Translations under genes and position numbers: made by a program | The notes under the pieces: model-generated | Databases searched by the model: none | Told to the model about the DNA's origin: nothing | What the model saw: only the letters and a program-made list of their open reading frames with translations | Shown here: positions 8,635 through 18,566 of the stretch, in pieces | Numbering within the stretch: the first letter of the stretch is position 1 | Layout: each line of letters opens with the position of its first letter | Assembly (NCBI RefSeq): GCF_018614195.1 | Contig: NZ_JAGGOT010000029.1 | Coordinates: forward strand, 1-64,000 | Direction: 5' to 3' | Origin: Streptomyces sp. ISL-43 | GTDB taxonomy: Bacteria > Actinomycetota > Actinomycetes > Streptomycetales > Streptomycetaceae | DNA length: 64,000 nt

Positions 8635-9822
8635 GTGTTCCGCTTATCGAAAGTACTGGCATCCGGGGTCGCGACGTCGATCGTCGCCGCATGCCTGACG
8701 GTTCTCGGTCAGTCGGCGTCCGCGGAGGCCGTACCGGTCACCATCCCGCTCACGATCAAGAACAGCTCGGGACGGAGTGAGCCGGTCTACGTCTACAACC
8801 TGGGCACCCTGCTCGCGACGGGCCAGCAGGGCTGGGCCGACGCCAACGGCACGTTCCACCCTTGGCCCGTGGGGGGCAATCCCCCCACCCCGGCCCCCGA
8901 CGCGTCGATCGCGGGTCCGGCCAACGGGCAGACCAAGACGATCCGGATGCCCAAGTTCTCCGGACGCGTCTACTTCTCCATCGGCCAGAAGATCGTCTTC
9001 AAGGTCAGCACGGGCGGCCTGGTGCAGCCTGCCGTGCAGAACGCCTCCGACCCCAATCGCGACATCCTCTTCAACTGGTCCGAGTACACCCTCAACGATG
9101 CCGGCCTGTGGATCAACAGCACGCAGGTCGACATGTTCTCGGCTCCGTATGCGGTGGGTGTGAAGGCGGCCAACGGCACGGTCGTGAATGCCGGTCGGCT
9201 CAAGCCGGGCGGTTACAACGCCGTCTTCAGCAAGCTGCGTTCGGCCGGCTGGGGAGGATTGATTCAGAACCGTCCCGACGGCACACCGCTGCGAGCGCTC
9301 TCGCCGGGTCACGGCATCGAGGCGGGCGGAATCTCGGCCGGCGTCATGAACGACTACGTCAATCGGGTCTGGAACAAGTACAGCTCCTCGACGCTCACCG
9401 TGACGCCGTTCGTGAACCAGCCGAACACCAAGTACTACGGCCGGGTCTCGGGCAACGTCATGAACTTCACCAACAGCTCGGGAGCGGTGGTCACCAGCTT
9501 CCAGAAGCCGGACTCCGACAGCATCTTCGGCTGCTACAAGCTGCTGGACGCACCCAACGACCTGGTCCGCGGCCCGATCTCCCGCACTCTGTGTGCGGGC
9601 TTCAACCGGTCGACGCTCCTGACCAACCCCGACCAGCCCGACGCGAACGGCGCGGACTTCTACCGTGACGCCGTCACCAACCACTACTCCCGCATCATCC
9701 ACGAGCAGATGGCCGACGGTAAGGCGTACGGCTTCGCCTTCGACGACGTCGGCGCCCACGAGTCGCTGGTGCACGACGGAAACCCGCAGGAGGCCTTCAT
9801 GACGCTGGAGCCGTTCAACTAG
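8635..9822 (+). CDS. Secreted beta-1,3-glucanase, glycoside hydrolase family 64
   Basis: A 395-residue secreted endo-beta-1,3-glucanase of the laminaripentaose-producing type, which cuts curdlan, laminarin and fungal cell-wall glucan. GTG 8635 is chosen: AAGGAGGAAA lies just upstream and it opens onto a signal peptide ending ASA near residue 30. The N-terminal VTIPLTIKNSSGRSEPVYVY is the thaumatin-like strand region. Glu150 in WSEYTLND and Asp166 in STQVD are 16 residues apart, the same spacing as the known GH64 catalytic pair Glu154/Asp170. No carbohydrate-binding module follows. A LacI-type palindrome precedes it and a strong hairpin follows. Confidence 0.94.
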   Translation: MFRLSKVLASGVATSIVAACLTVLGQSASAEAVPVTIPLTIKNSSGRSEPVYVYNLGTLLATGQQGWADANGTFHPWPVGGNPPTPAPDASIAGPANGQTKTIRMPKFSGRVYFSIGQKIVFKVSTGGLVQPAVQNASDPNRDILFNWSEYTLNDAGLWINSTQVDMFSAPYAVGVKAANGTVVNAGRLKPGGYNAVFSKLRSAGWGGLIQNRPDGTPLRALSPGHGIEAGGISAGVMNDYVNRVWNKYSSSTLTVTPFVNQPNTKYYGRVSGNVMNFTNSSGAVVTSFQKPDSDSIFGCYKLLDAPNDLVRGPISRTLCAGFNRSTLLTNPDQPDANGADFYRDAVTNHYSRIIHEQMADGKAYGFAFDDVGAHESLVHDGNPQEAFMTLEPFN

Positions 9823-9829
9823 GCCGGGA

Positions 9830-9857
9830 CCCGGGGACCCGGGGACCCGGGGACCTG
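9830..9857. repeat. Tandem GGGGACCC units
   Basis: Three near-identical GGGACCCG units follow the GH64 stop, then decay into GACCTG variants. Simple slippage repeat in the 3' region; no function assigned. Confidence 0.6.
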
Positions 9858-9888
9858 TAGACCTGGGGACCGGAGCAGGAGACCGGCT

Positions 9889-9917
9889 CCGACAGGGCGG
9901 GCTCGCCGCCCTGTCGG
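9889..9917 (+). terminator. Rho-independent-type terminator after GH64
   Basis: CCGACAGGGCGG (9889-9900) and CCGCCCTGTCGG (9906-9917) form a perfect 12-bp stem with loop GCTCG, about 65 bases after the GH64 stop. The rest of the 300-base gap to the MFS gene shows nothing further that I can name. Confidence 0.75.
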
Positions 9918-10123
9918 GGGAGGTCGCGACCGGACGCGCCGGAAGGGTACGGGGAACGGGGGCAGCACCGATCCGCCCGGCTGCGCAGGGCCGGTCGTCG
10001 AGTCCTACCCGGCCGCCGCGCGCGGCGGGGACTGCGACGTTCTCCGCTGTGCAGGTGGGGGCGGCGGCGCGCCGCGCAGGTCGGGCCCGGTCCGGGGTGC
10101 CTCGCGGGTTTACCGTCGGCGGC

Positions 10124-11317
10124 ATGGACGGTGATCGCCGAGGGTGGCGCGAGTGTTTGCTCAGCGGGGCGGTGTTCGCCGTGTGCATGGCCGGCACCAC
10201 GCTGCCGACCCCCCTCTACGGCCTCTACCAGGAGAAGTTCGGCTTCTCCGAGCTGACGGTGACCGTGGTGTACGCCGTGTACGCCTTCGGCGTCATCGGT
10301 GTGCTGCTGCTGGCGGGCAATGCCTCGGACGCCGTGGGCCGGCGGCCGGTGCTGCTGGCGGGGCTGGGTTTCGCGGCGGGGAGCGCCGTCTGCTTCCTGT
10401 GCGCCGACGCGATGGCCTGGCTGTACGCGGGGCGGCTGCTGTCGGGTCTGTCCGCCGGCCTGTTCACCGGGGCCGCCACGGCGTACGTGATGGAGCTGGC
10501 ACCGCACGGCGGCGCCTCGCGGGCCACTCTCGTCGCGACGGCCGCCAACATGGGCGGGCTGGGCTGCGGTCCGCTGCTCGCCGGAGTGCTCGCGCAGTAC
10601 GCCTCCCGGCCGCTGTACCTGCCGTTCGCCGTGCACCTCGCGCTGGTGGCCGGCTCGGCCGTCGTCCTGCTGCGGCTTCCGGAGACGGTACGGGAGCGGC
10701 GGCCGCTGAGCACCGTCAGGCCGCAGCGGCCCGGTCTGCCCGCGCAGGTGCGGGCGGTGTTCGGGCCGGCGGCGATCGCCTCGTTCGTGGGGTTCGCACT
10801 GTTCGGGGTGTTCACGTCCGTCAGCCCGGCGTTCCTCGCACAGTCCCTGGACGTGCACAACCATGCCGTGAGCGGACTGGTGGTCGCGCTGGCCTTCTTC
10901 GCCTCGACCGCCGGGCAGCTGGCGGTCGGCGCGGTCGGGGTGGGGCGCTCGCTGCCCCTGGGGTGCGCCGGGCTCTTCGCCGGGCTGGCGCTGCTCGCGG
11001 GCGCGCTGTGGTGGGATCTGCTGCCGCTGGTGGTGCTGAGCGCCCTCGTCGGCGGACTCGGGCAGGGGCTGGCGTTTCGCGGGGCGCTGTCCGCGGTGGC
11101 CGAGGCGTCTCCCGCGGACCAGCGGGCGGCCGTGATCTCCACACTGTTCGTGGTGGCGTACGCGGGCATCTCGGTGCCGGTGATCGGCGTGGGATTGCTG
11201 GTGGGTCCGCTCGGGCTGGAGGGTGCGGGGCTGGTGTTCATCGCGTGCATGGCGGTGCTCGTCCTGTCCGCGGCCCTCTACCTGATCCGGCGTCCGGTGC
11301 GGGCCGCCGGGGCCTGA
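10124..11317 (+). CDS. MFS transporter
   Basis: A 397-residue major facilitator with 12 predicted TM helices. NASDAVGRRPVLLAG between TM2 and TM3 is the family motif A loop, and LLSGLSAGLFTGAATAYV is the TM4 region typical of drug:H+ antiporters. LPTPLYGLYQEKFGFSELTVT at the start resembles the sugar/drug efflux subgroup. ATG 10124 is the first start giving a normal cytoplasmic N-terminus, though the ribosome site is weak. Substrate unknown. Confidence 0.88.
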   Translation: MDGDRRGWRECLLSGAVFAVCMAGTTLPTPLYGLYQEKFGFSELTVTVVYAVYAFGVIGVLLLAGNASDAVGRRPVLLAGLGFAAGSAVCFLCADAMAWLYAGRLLSGLSAGLFTGAATAYVMELAPHGGASRATLVATAANMGGLGCGPLLAGVLAQYASRPLYLPFAVHLALVAGSAVVLLRLPETVRERRPLSTVRPQRPGLPAQVRAVFGPAAIASFVGFALFGVFTSVSPAFLAQSLDVHNHAVSGLVVALAFFASTAGQLAVGAVGVGRSLPLGCAGLFAGLALLAGALWWDLLPLVVLSALVGGLGQGLAFRGALSAVAEASPADQRAAVISTLFVVAYAGISVPVIGVGLLVGPLGLEGAGLVFIACMAVLVLSAALYLIRRPVRAAGA

Positions 11318-11832
11318 TCGCGTAAGGCCGTCGGCGGCGTCGATCGGTCGTCCAGGGCGGTGCTGGTGTCCCACGGGGGTTCGCCTCGAACTCCGGCGGG
11401 GCCTCGATGACGAGCTGCTCATGGCGCGCGACACGGTCGCGCGGATACCGGCATCCCGGCCCGGACGCTGCGTCAGGGGCCCACGGAGAACCCCGCCTTG
11501 TTCCGCTGAGCCGGCCGGGCACCGAGTTCCTCACGGGTCGTGACGAAGGGAATTCGACAGGTAGTAATTAGATGAATCCCTGACTGAATTCCCGTCAATA
11601 GGCCCTTGCCCCTTATCTCGATTTGATAACGACTCCCTCCGATAAGGCCTGGACCAATACACGTGACGCGCGTAACTTGCCTTGTTTACTTGAGTATTGA
11701 GTGTTCGTCAGATTTGGCGGACAGGTAACGGAACGATTTCTCGAAGCGCGCTCCTCTTTGTCCGAATTCTCCGCCGCATTCGTCTGGCAGGCTTCCGCGC
11801 ACCCACTCATTCGACACAGACTTGAGGTGCCC
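11318..11832. promoter_or_regulatory. 515-base gene-free region with A/T-rich leader of the metalloprotease
   Basis: Most of this stretch has no convincing ORF. Bases about 11545-11720 are strikingly A/T-rich for this genome and probably hold the promoter of the metalloprotease gene. An inverted repeat CCTTATC (11611-11617) / GATAAGG (11641-11647) lies in it and could be an operator. I cannot place -35/-10 boxes with confidence. Confidence 0.45.
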
Positions 11833-13881
11833 ATGCCAGGACGACGCAGACGGCGTGAACACCGCCGCAAACCCCGGCGGTTGATACTCCTCACCGCCGC
11901 CATGGCCACGGCGGCGGTGATCGCCGCCGGCATCGCCTACTCCGGACTGGGTGACGACGCCCAGGCCGTGACCGTGCAAGCCGGTGCGGAGGCCGCCGCA
12001 CCGGCCGCCGCGCCCGCCCGGGACCAGGAGCCCGAACCCCTCGCGAGCGCGCCCGCCAACGAGAGCGCGCGCGGCATGGTCTACGACGGCCTCGCCGCCG
12101 CACCGAAGGGCGACCGGTGCGCCGGCGTCTACCGGACCGGTGCCGGTCTCTGCACCCACGGCCCCGACGCCCCGCCCAAGGGTGTCGACATCGCGAAGGA
12201 CATCCCGCCCGCCGTCAAGGCGTCGGCGCCGGCGGCCGATCCGGCCCGCCCCGCCGCCGATGACCCGGCGACCGGCGAAGGCGGCGGACGTCCTCAGGAC
12301 GCGCCCGCCGCCGACGCCGACCGCGCTGCCGACAAGTCCGCCGCGCCCGCGCCCTCGGCCGCCGGCCAGGACGTCGCGGCCGGCCCCGCGGGCCAGACCG
12401 TCCAGTGCGACGGCGACGGCAGCACCGGCAACCGCGTCCAGGTCGTGTACATCCACGGCCCCGGCCGCGACCGCTTCTCCGAGTACGTGGCCTCGTTCCG
12501 CAAGTGGGCGGCCGACGCCGACCTCATCTACGCGGCGAGCGCCCAGGAGACCGGCGGCGTCCGCCACATCCGCTACGTGACGGCCGCCGACTGCACCCCG
12601 ACCGTGCTCAACATCGAGCTCCCGGACTCCGCGTTGGCAGAGTTCAGCGCGACCAACGCCGCGCTCGCCGGCAAGGGGCTCGACCGCCGGGACCGCAAGT
12701 ACATGATCTTCGCGGACACCCAGGTCTACTGCGGCATAGGCACCTTCAACGGCGACGAGCGACCCGGCCAGGCCAACCTCAGCAACTTCGGCCCCTCGTA
12801 CGGGCGTACGGACTCAGGCTGCTGGGGCGGCCACACCGCGGCGCACGAACTCGGCCACAACCTGGGCGCCGTCAACAACAGCGCCCCGAACACCAGCCGC
12901 GGCGCGCACTGCACCGACGAGTTCGACGTCATGTGCTACTCGGACACCCCGTACTACCCGCAGATGCGCAACATCTGCACCAACCAGGCGTCCGAGAACA
13001 TCCTGGACTGCAACCACGACGACTACTTCCACACCGGCCCGAAGGCCGGCAGCTACCTGGCCACGCACTGGAACATCGCCGACAACCAGTTCCTGATGCG
13101 GAACAAGGGCGGAGGCGGCACCGACCCCGGTCCGACCCCGACCCCGACGCCGACCAAGAAGCCGACACCCACACCGACCAAGAAGCCCACGGGCGGACCG
13201 GCTGTGACGGTGGGTCAGGTCCAGTCGGACTCCGCCGTCGTGAACTGGCCCAAGGCCGAGGGCGCCGCCTGGTACCAGGTCCTGCTGAACGGCAAGCACC
13301 TGGCGTGGGTCCAGTCCCCGGTACTGCGCGTCTACAACCTCCGGCCCGACACCTCCTACACGGTCGCCGTCTCCGTCCGCGACAGCGCCGGCCGGGACAG
13401 CGGACCCGGCAAGGCCGCGTCCTTCCGCACGAAGGGAACGGGCGGCGGTGCGACCAGCCCCGGCACCCGGTACCTGCTCGGGAACGGCAGCACCGGCATG
13501 GCCGCCGAGGTCTGGGGCGGGCGCAGCGCCGACGGCACCGTGCTCGTCGGGGCGCGTTCCAACGGGTACGCCCAGCAGCAGTGGTACTTCGACGACGCGG
13601 GCAACGGACTGGTCCGCATCCGCTCCGCGGTCTCCGGCAAGTGCCTGCAGCCGGGCGGCACTCCGGCCGCGGGCATGTGGGTCGCACAGCAGCCCTGCGG
13701 CGGCGCCGGTGCGCAGGCCTGGAAGCTGGCCTCCAGTGGCGGCGCGGTGAACGTCACCGACCCGAGCGGCGGCTTCGCGCTGACCGTGAGCAGCCGCCCC
13801 TACTACGGGAACTGGCTGCTCGACCTCCAGCGCGCGGACGGCCGCCCGGCGCAGGCCTGGACCGTGCAGAAGGCCGGCTGA
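11833..13881 (+). CDS. Secreted zinc metalloprotease with fibronectin III and ricin-type lectin domains
   Basis: A 682-residue secreted protein. ATG 11833 has GAGGT 5 bases upstream and starts an Arg-rich signal sequence (RRLILLTAAMATAAVIAAG). Residues 40-190 are Ala/Pro-rich, probably a propeptide. The catalytic domain carries HELGHNLGAVN (His338, Glu339, His342) and a later DVMCY, which looks like a metzincin Met-turn. A PTPTPTKKPTPTPTKKP linker leads to an FnIII domain (about 455-535) and a C-terminal ricin B-type beta-trefoil with repeated QxW (QQWYF, QAWKL, QAWTV). It may degrade extracellular or wall-bound protein while the lectin binds glycan. Cysteines are frequent. Residue 348 of the zinc motif is Asn instead of His/Asp. 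Confidence 0.9.
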   Translation: MPGRRRRREHRRKPRRLILLTAAMATAAVIAAGIAYSGLGDDAQAVTVQAGAEAAAPAAAPARDQEPEPLASAPANESARGMVYDGLAAAPKGDRCAGVYRTGAGLCTHGPDAPPKGVDIAKDIPPAVKASAPAADPARPAADDPATGEGGGRPQDAPAADADRAADKSAAPAPSAAGQDVAAGPAGQTVQCDGDGSTGNRVQVVYIHGPGRDRFSEYVASFRKWAADADLIYAASAQETGGVRHIRYVTAADCTPTVLNIELPDSALAEFSATNAALAGKGLDRRDRKYMIFADTQVYCGIGTFNGDERPGQANLSNFGPSYGRTDSGCWGGHTAAHELGHNLGAVNNSAPNTSRGAHCTDEFDVMCYSDTPYYPQMRNICTNQASENILDCNHDDYFHTGPKAGSYLATHWNIADNQFLMRNKGGGGTDPGPTPTPTPTKKPTPTPTKKPTGGPAVTVGQVQSDSAVVNWPKAEGAAWYQVLLNGKHLAWVQSPVLRVYNLRPDTSYTVAVSVRDSAGRDSGPGKAASFRTKGTGGGATSPGTRYLLGNGSTGMAAEVWGGRSADGTVLVGARSNGYAQQQWYFDDAGNGLVRIRSAVSGKCLQPGGTPAAGMWVAQQPCGGAGAQAWKLASSGGAVNVTDPSGGFALTVSSRPYYGNWLLDLQRADGRPAQAWTVQKAG

Positions 13882-13906
13882 CCCTCACAGCCCCCTGAAG
13901 TCCCCT

Positions 13907-13941
13907 CCGGCGGACGGCCGCGTCGCGCGGCCGTCCGCCGG
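13907..13941 (+). terminator. Strong terminator hairpin after the metalloprotease
   Basis: CCGGCGGACGGCCGCG and CGCGGCCGTCCGCCGG form a perfect 16-bp stem with a 3-base loop, 25 bases after the stop. It separates the metalloprotease from the small gene at 13971. Confidence 0.85.
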
Positions 13942-13970
13942 CCCCTCACCCCACCCGGAGCACCGCCACG

Positions 13971-14597
13971 ATGCGCATACGAATCGCTTTCCAGGCCGTC
14001 CTGACCGCACTCGGCCTGATCCTGCTGTCCCCCGCCGCGGCGCACGCCCACGGCGACACCGTGAAGGTGGTGATGACCGGGCAGCGGGAGGGCCGCATCA
14101 CCGCCGACATCACCTGGGAGAACGACGGGGACGCCATCGAGGAGGCGGTCGCCGCCACCGTGAACGCGGTCAGCGGCGACGGCGCCCGCACCATGGGGCC
14201 CTGGCGGCTGGTGCGTGACCCCGCCGCGGCGCCGGCCGGCTGGACCACGGCCGAATCCCTGCCGCCCGGCGCCTGGAAGGTCACCGTCGACGTGGGCTTC
14301 CCCGCCCTCGGGCACGGAGAGCTCGAAGTCGGCGTACCCGTGGTGGACCCGGCACCGGTCACCGGCACCCCGGTTCCCCGTCCCGCCACACCGTCGCCCG
14401 CACCGACCCGGACACAGACACCGGTCCAGACACCGGTCCAGACACCGATGCCGGCTCCGGCCTCCGAGGCCCCCGCACAGCCCGCGGAGCCCGGATCGGG
14501 GCCCGCCCTCTGGTGGACGACGGCGGGCGTGGTGGCAACGGCCCTGGCCGGGGCGGCCGTCGGGATCCTCGTACGGCGCCGGCGCGCGCGCGGCTAG
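13971..14597 (+). CDS. Secreted, C-terminally membrane-anchored CopC-like/Ig-like protein
   Basis: A 208-residue exported protein. Residues 1-27 are a signal peptide ending AHA. The mature part begins HGDTVKVVMTGQREGRITADITW, a short immunoglobulin-like beta domain (about 28-125) resembling CopC/YcnI-type domains seen next to copper or secretion genes. A Thr/Pro/Gln linker with TPVQTPVQTP repeats follows, then a single TM helix (WWTTAGVVATALAGAAVGILV) and an Arg-rich cytoplasmic tail, so the domain is displayed outside the cell. No metal-binding His/Met cluster is obvious. Function unknown. Confidence 0.72.
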   Translation: MRIRIAFQAVLTALGLILLSPAAAHAHGDTVKVVMTGQREGRITADITWENDGDAIEEAVAATVNAVSGDGARTMGPWRLVRDPAAAPAGWTTAESLPPGAWKVTVDVGFPALGHGELEVGVPVVDPAPVTGTPVPRPATPSPAPTRTQTPVQTPVQTPMPAPASEAPAQPAEPGSGPALWWTTAGVVATALAGAAVGILVRRRRARG

Positions 14598-14639
14598 CCC
14601 GCCGCCCCGCGAGGGCGCGCTGCGGGTCGCCGGGTCAGA

Positions 14640-16215
14640 CCTGTGCGCTCTTGCTGGGGCTGCTCGCGCGCGCCGGGACGGAGCCGGGAGCGGCCGGTCG
14701 CCCGCTGGCGGTTCCCGCTAGCGAGGTCCCTCTGGTCTGCACGGTGGTCCGGCTCGCAGCGCACGCTCCAGGCGATTCCGATTCCGACGCCGACGATCAG
14801 TGGCTCGTCCTGGTCACCCCGGCGGAAACCGCGGCGGAGGCGGTCGAGCGGGACTCGGAGCGACGCCGGAAGGGGCTGTCCCACGCCGCCGCCGCGAGCA
14901 TCGGGGCCTCCCTGGACGTGACGGACATGGCCCGGATCCTCGTGAATCTGCTCGTCCCTGATTTCGCCGATCTGGCGACGGTGGACCTCGCCGAGCCGGT
15001 GCTGGTGGGCGACGCGCCCGCGCACCTCGACGCCAGCGGTGATGTCCGCCTGCGCCGGACCGCCGCCGCGCAGAGCCCGGGGATCTCCGCGGAGGACCTC
15101 CTGCCGGTCGGAGAGGCGCTCCCTCCCGTACCGGACACCGAGGTGATGCGGCCGCTCATGGCAGGACGGCCGGTACTGGTGTCCGACGTCGCCGTACTCC
15201 GCGCGACGCTCGGCGTGGACCCCGAGACCCTGCGCCTGTTCGTCCCGAGCGGGGCGCACTCCTCCGTGGCGGTGCCGCTCTACGCGCGCGGTCTGATCCT
15301 CGGCTGCGTCACGGTCTGGCGCAGTCAGCTGCCTTCCGCGTTCGGCGAGGAGGACGCGGCCCTCCTGCAGGACATCGCCTCCAGGGCCGCCCTCGGCGTG
15401 GACAACGCGCGCCGCTACACGAAGGAACACCTGTCGGTGGTGGCCCTGCAGCGGAGCCTGCTGCCGTGCTCCGCCCTGGACTTCGCCGCCGCGGAGACGG
15501 TGGGCGTCTACCAGCCGGCGGGGGGCGGCTTGGGAGTCGGCGGGGACTGGTTCGACGTGTCGGCGGAATGCCTTTCGAGGCAACGGAGTTCGAAGTGCGG
15601 CCCGGCAGCATGCTCGCGTTCTTCACGGACGGACTCGTCGAGAGCCGCGGCGGCGACATCGAGGAGGGAATGGAGAGACTGAGGAGCGCGCTCGCCGGCG
15701 CGAACCAGATCCGGACCCTGGGCGAGATCGGCCAGGACGTTCTCGACGGGGTGCTGCCTCAAGAGCCCGCCGACGACGTCGCCTTGCTGCTCGCCCGCAC
15801 CCACGCCCTCTCGTCCGATCAGGTCACCGAGTGGGAACTCGAACCCGACCTGTCCCTCGTCGCGCACGCCCGTGAGCTGGTGGTGGGCCGGCTGTCCGAC
15901 TGGCGGTTGGACGAACTGAGCTTCGTGACGGAGCTCGTCGCCAGCGAGCTCGTCACGAACGCGATCCGCTACGCGGGCGGCCCGGTCGGGCTCCGGCTGA
16001 TCCGCGACCGGGTGCTCGTCTGCGAGGTGTCCGACCCCAGCAGTACCCAGCCGCGCCTGCGCCGCGCACGGGAGACGGACGAAGGCGGGCGTGGCCTCTT
16101 CCTCGTGGCCCAGCTCACCGACCGCTGGGGCAGCCGGTTCACCAGTAGCGGGAAGACCATCTGGACGGAGCAGGCGATCGGCGGCCCCCTGGTCCGGGAC
16201 GCCAGTGCGGCGTGA
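14640..16215 (+). pseudogene. SpoIIE-family phosphatase broken by internal deletion and frameshift
   Basis: Two overlapping frames give the halves of one protein. The first carries a PAS remnant, a GAF domain (DVTDMARILVNLLVPDFADL to ALGVDNARRYTKEH) and the start of the PP2C domain up to GVGGDWFDV at 15542-15559. The second frame resumes at GGMPFEATEF with the end of the PP2C domain (PGSMLAFFTDGLVESRGGDIEEG) and a complete ATPase domain ending TDRWGSRFTSSGKTIWTEQ. Compared with the intact paralog at 188-2680, about 125-130 residues around the second metal-binding Asp (GDVTGHG) are missing and the frame shifts at about 15557-15566. The N-terminus is also short. The C-terminal ATPase could still be made from an internal start such as ATG 15568. 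Confidence 0.82.
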
Positions 16216-16245
16216 GGCAGGAGACGGGACGGCCTACGCTGAACC

Positions 16246-17139
16246 GTGGACTTCCGGCAGCTGACGTACTTCCTCGCCATCGTGGACCAGGGCGGCTTCA
16301 ACCGCGCGGCCGCGGCACTCTACGTGTCGCAGCCGTCCCTGTCGCAGTCCATCCAGGCCCTGGAACGCGACGTGGGCAGCTCCCTGTTCCACCGGATCGG
16401 CAGGAGGGTGGTCCTGACCGAGGCCGGTAGCGCACTGGTTCCACGGGCACGGGAAGCCCTGCACGCCCTGGAGCTGGCCAGGGCCAGCGTGGGGGCCGTC
16501 CGTGAACTACGCGGCGGACGCCTGGAGATCGCCGCGATGGCCTCACTCACGGTCGAACCCCTCAGCACCATGATCCAGCGCTTCACCGAGCGCTATCCAG
16601 AGGTGTCGCTCAGCCTGCGCGTAGCCCTCACCCGCGCGGACGCGGTCGAGATGGTGCGCACGGGAGGCTGCGAACTCGGACTGCTGACCACCTCGTCGCC
16701 GCTGCAGGGCCGGGACGTCGTCCCGCACCCTGTCGGAGACCACAGGCTCGTCCTGGTCACCCGGGTGGACGGTCCCTTCCCGGCCGGACAGGCAGTCCAA
16801 CGTGAGCAGCTCGGAGGGCACCGGCTGATCGTCGGGCAGCGGGGGACCGGGATCCGCGGCTACGTCGACGACCTGAAAACACAGGGCATCGACGTCCGCA
16901 TCGCGGTGGAGACCGAGCACCGCATGGCCTTCCTGCCCCTGGTGCTCGGGGGTGTCGGACTGGCGGTGGTGACGGAATCCTGGGCCGACCTGTCCGAACG
17001 GGCCGGAGCCCTCGTCCTCGACCTGGAACCGGCCTGCGTCCAGCACAACGTCCTGGTGAGCCGCAAGGCGCAGCTGACGCCGGCGGCCCGTGCCTTCCTG
17101 GAGATCGCCGTCCCACCGCCTCATAGGAGCAGCCTATGA
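16246..17139 (+). CDS. LysR-family transcriptional regulator
   Basis: A 297-residue LTTR. Residues 1-60 form the winged helix-turn-helix (FRQLTYFLAIVDQGGFNRAA, YVSQPSLSQSIQALE) and 90-290 the two-lobed effector-binding domain. GTG 16246 places the conserved VDFRQLTYF at the N-terminus. The gene lies directly upstream of the dehydrogenase in the same direction, with an ATA-N9-TAT LTTR box at its very 3' end, so it probably activates that gene in response to tartrate, malate or a related acid. Confidence 0.93.
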   Translation: MDFRQLTYFLAIVDQGGFNRAAAALYVSQPSLSQSIQALERDVGSSLFHRIGRRVVLTEAGSALVPRAREALHALELARASVGAVRELRGGRLEIAAMASLTVEPLSTMIQRFTERYPEVSLSLRVALTRADAVEMVRTGGCELGLLTTSSPLQGRDVVPHPVGDHRLVLVTRVDGPFPAGQAVQREQLGGHRLIVGQRGTGIRGYVDDLKTQGIDVRIAVETEHRMAFLPLVLGGVGLAVVTESWADLSERAGALVLDLEPACVQHNVLVSRKAQLTPAARAFLEIAVPPPHRSSL

Positions 17140-17142
17140 GGC
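17118..17142. promoter_or_regulatory. LTTR box / inverted repeat upstream of the dehydrogenase
   Basis: GCCTCATAGG-agcag-CCTATGAGGC is a perfect 10-bp inverted repeat overlapping the LysR stop codon. Its core ATAGGAGCAGCCTAT fits the LysR consensus T-N11-A in the stricter form ATA-N9-TAT. It lies 55-79 bases ahead of the dehydrogenase ATG, where an LTTR recognition site is expected. It could alternatively act as a terminator stem for the LysR gene, but there is no U-tract. Confidence 0.65.
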
Positions 17143-17196
17143 ACATCGGGGATACGTGTTGGACCCGGACGGTGCCTGATTGCTGGAATTCGAGCC

Positions 17197-18252
<1,056 letters not shown>

Positions 18253-18262
18253 CGGGCGGAGC

Positions 18263-18286
18263 CCGGCGCGACAGCGACTGCGCCGG
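18263..18286 (+). terminator. Hairpin after the dehydrogenase gene
   Basis: CCGGCGC (18263-18269) pairs with GCGCCGG (18280-18286) across a 10-base loop, 11 bases after the stop. A second overlapping stem GCCGGCC-A-GGCCGGC follows at once. Probable terminator. Confidence 0.5.
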
Positions 18287-18405
18287 CCAGGCCGGCCGGG
18301 AGGAAAGTCCGGTGCACCGGTCGGCCGGGCTCACTACACTCGCCTCACGCGCCGCAGCACATCACGGCGCGCTCGTCGCCGAGTTGAGGAAAGGGGAACC
18401 GGGCC

Positions 18406-18525
18406 ATGTGCCGTCACCGCACCGCCGCCTTCGTTCCCCATGCGCGGTACGACGTGATCCCGGTGTCCCGGAACGCGCGGTGCCGGCTGCGCGGCCGCCA
18501 CCGTATGCCCGTGACGCACGTCTGA
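18406..18525 (+). CDS. 39-residue leader ORF upstream of the EF-G paralog
   Basis: ATG 18406 opens a 39-codon frame (MCRHRTAAFVPHARYDVIPV and onward) behind a strong ribosome site GAGGAAAGGGG about 9 bases away. It is rich in Arg and His and ends RMPVTHV. It lies 210 bases before the EF-G-like gene, and a G/C hairpin (18567-18591) stands between them. Strong translation signals on a short basic peptide in a long leader suggest a regulatory uORF that senses ribosome stalling, as for antibiotic-resistance leaders. Coding status and mechanism are inferred. Confidence 0.45.
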   Translation: MCRHRTAAFVPHARYDVIPVSRNARCRLRGRHRMPVTHV

Positions 18526-18566
18526 GGTCCGAGTTCCGCCCGTCCCGCCGCCTCCGCACGCCCACC

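Noticed and set aside
11238..11534. 98-codon minus-strand ORF in the gap before the metalloprotease
   Set aside because: Overlaps the MFS gene end, low-complexity, no ribosome site or domain.
18297..18312. GGGAGGAAAGTCCGG resembles the P4 strand of RNase P RNA
   Set aside because: The following 350 bases do not contain the matching 3' P4 strand or other conserved RNase P parts.
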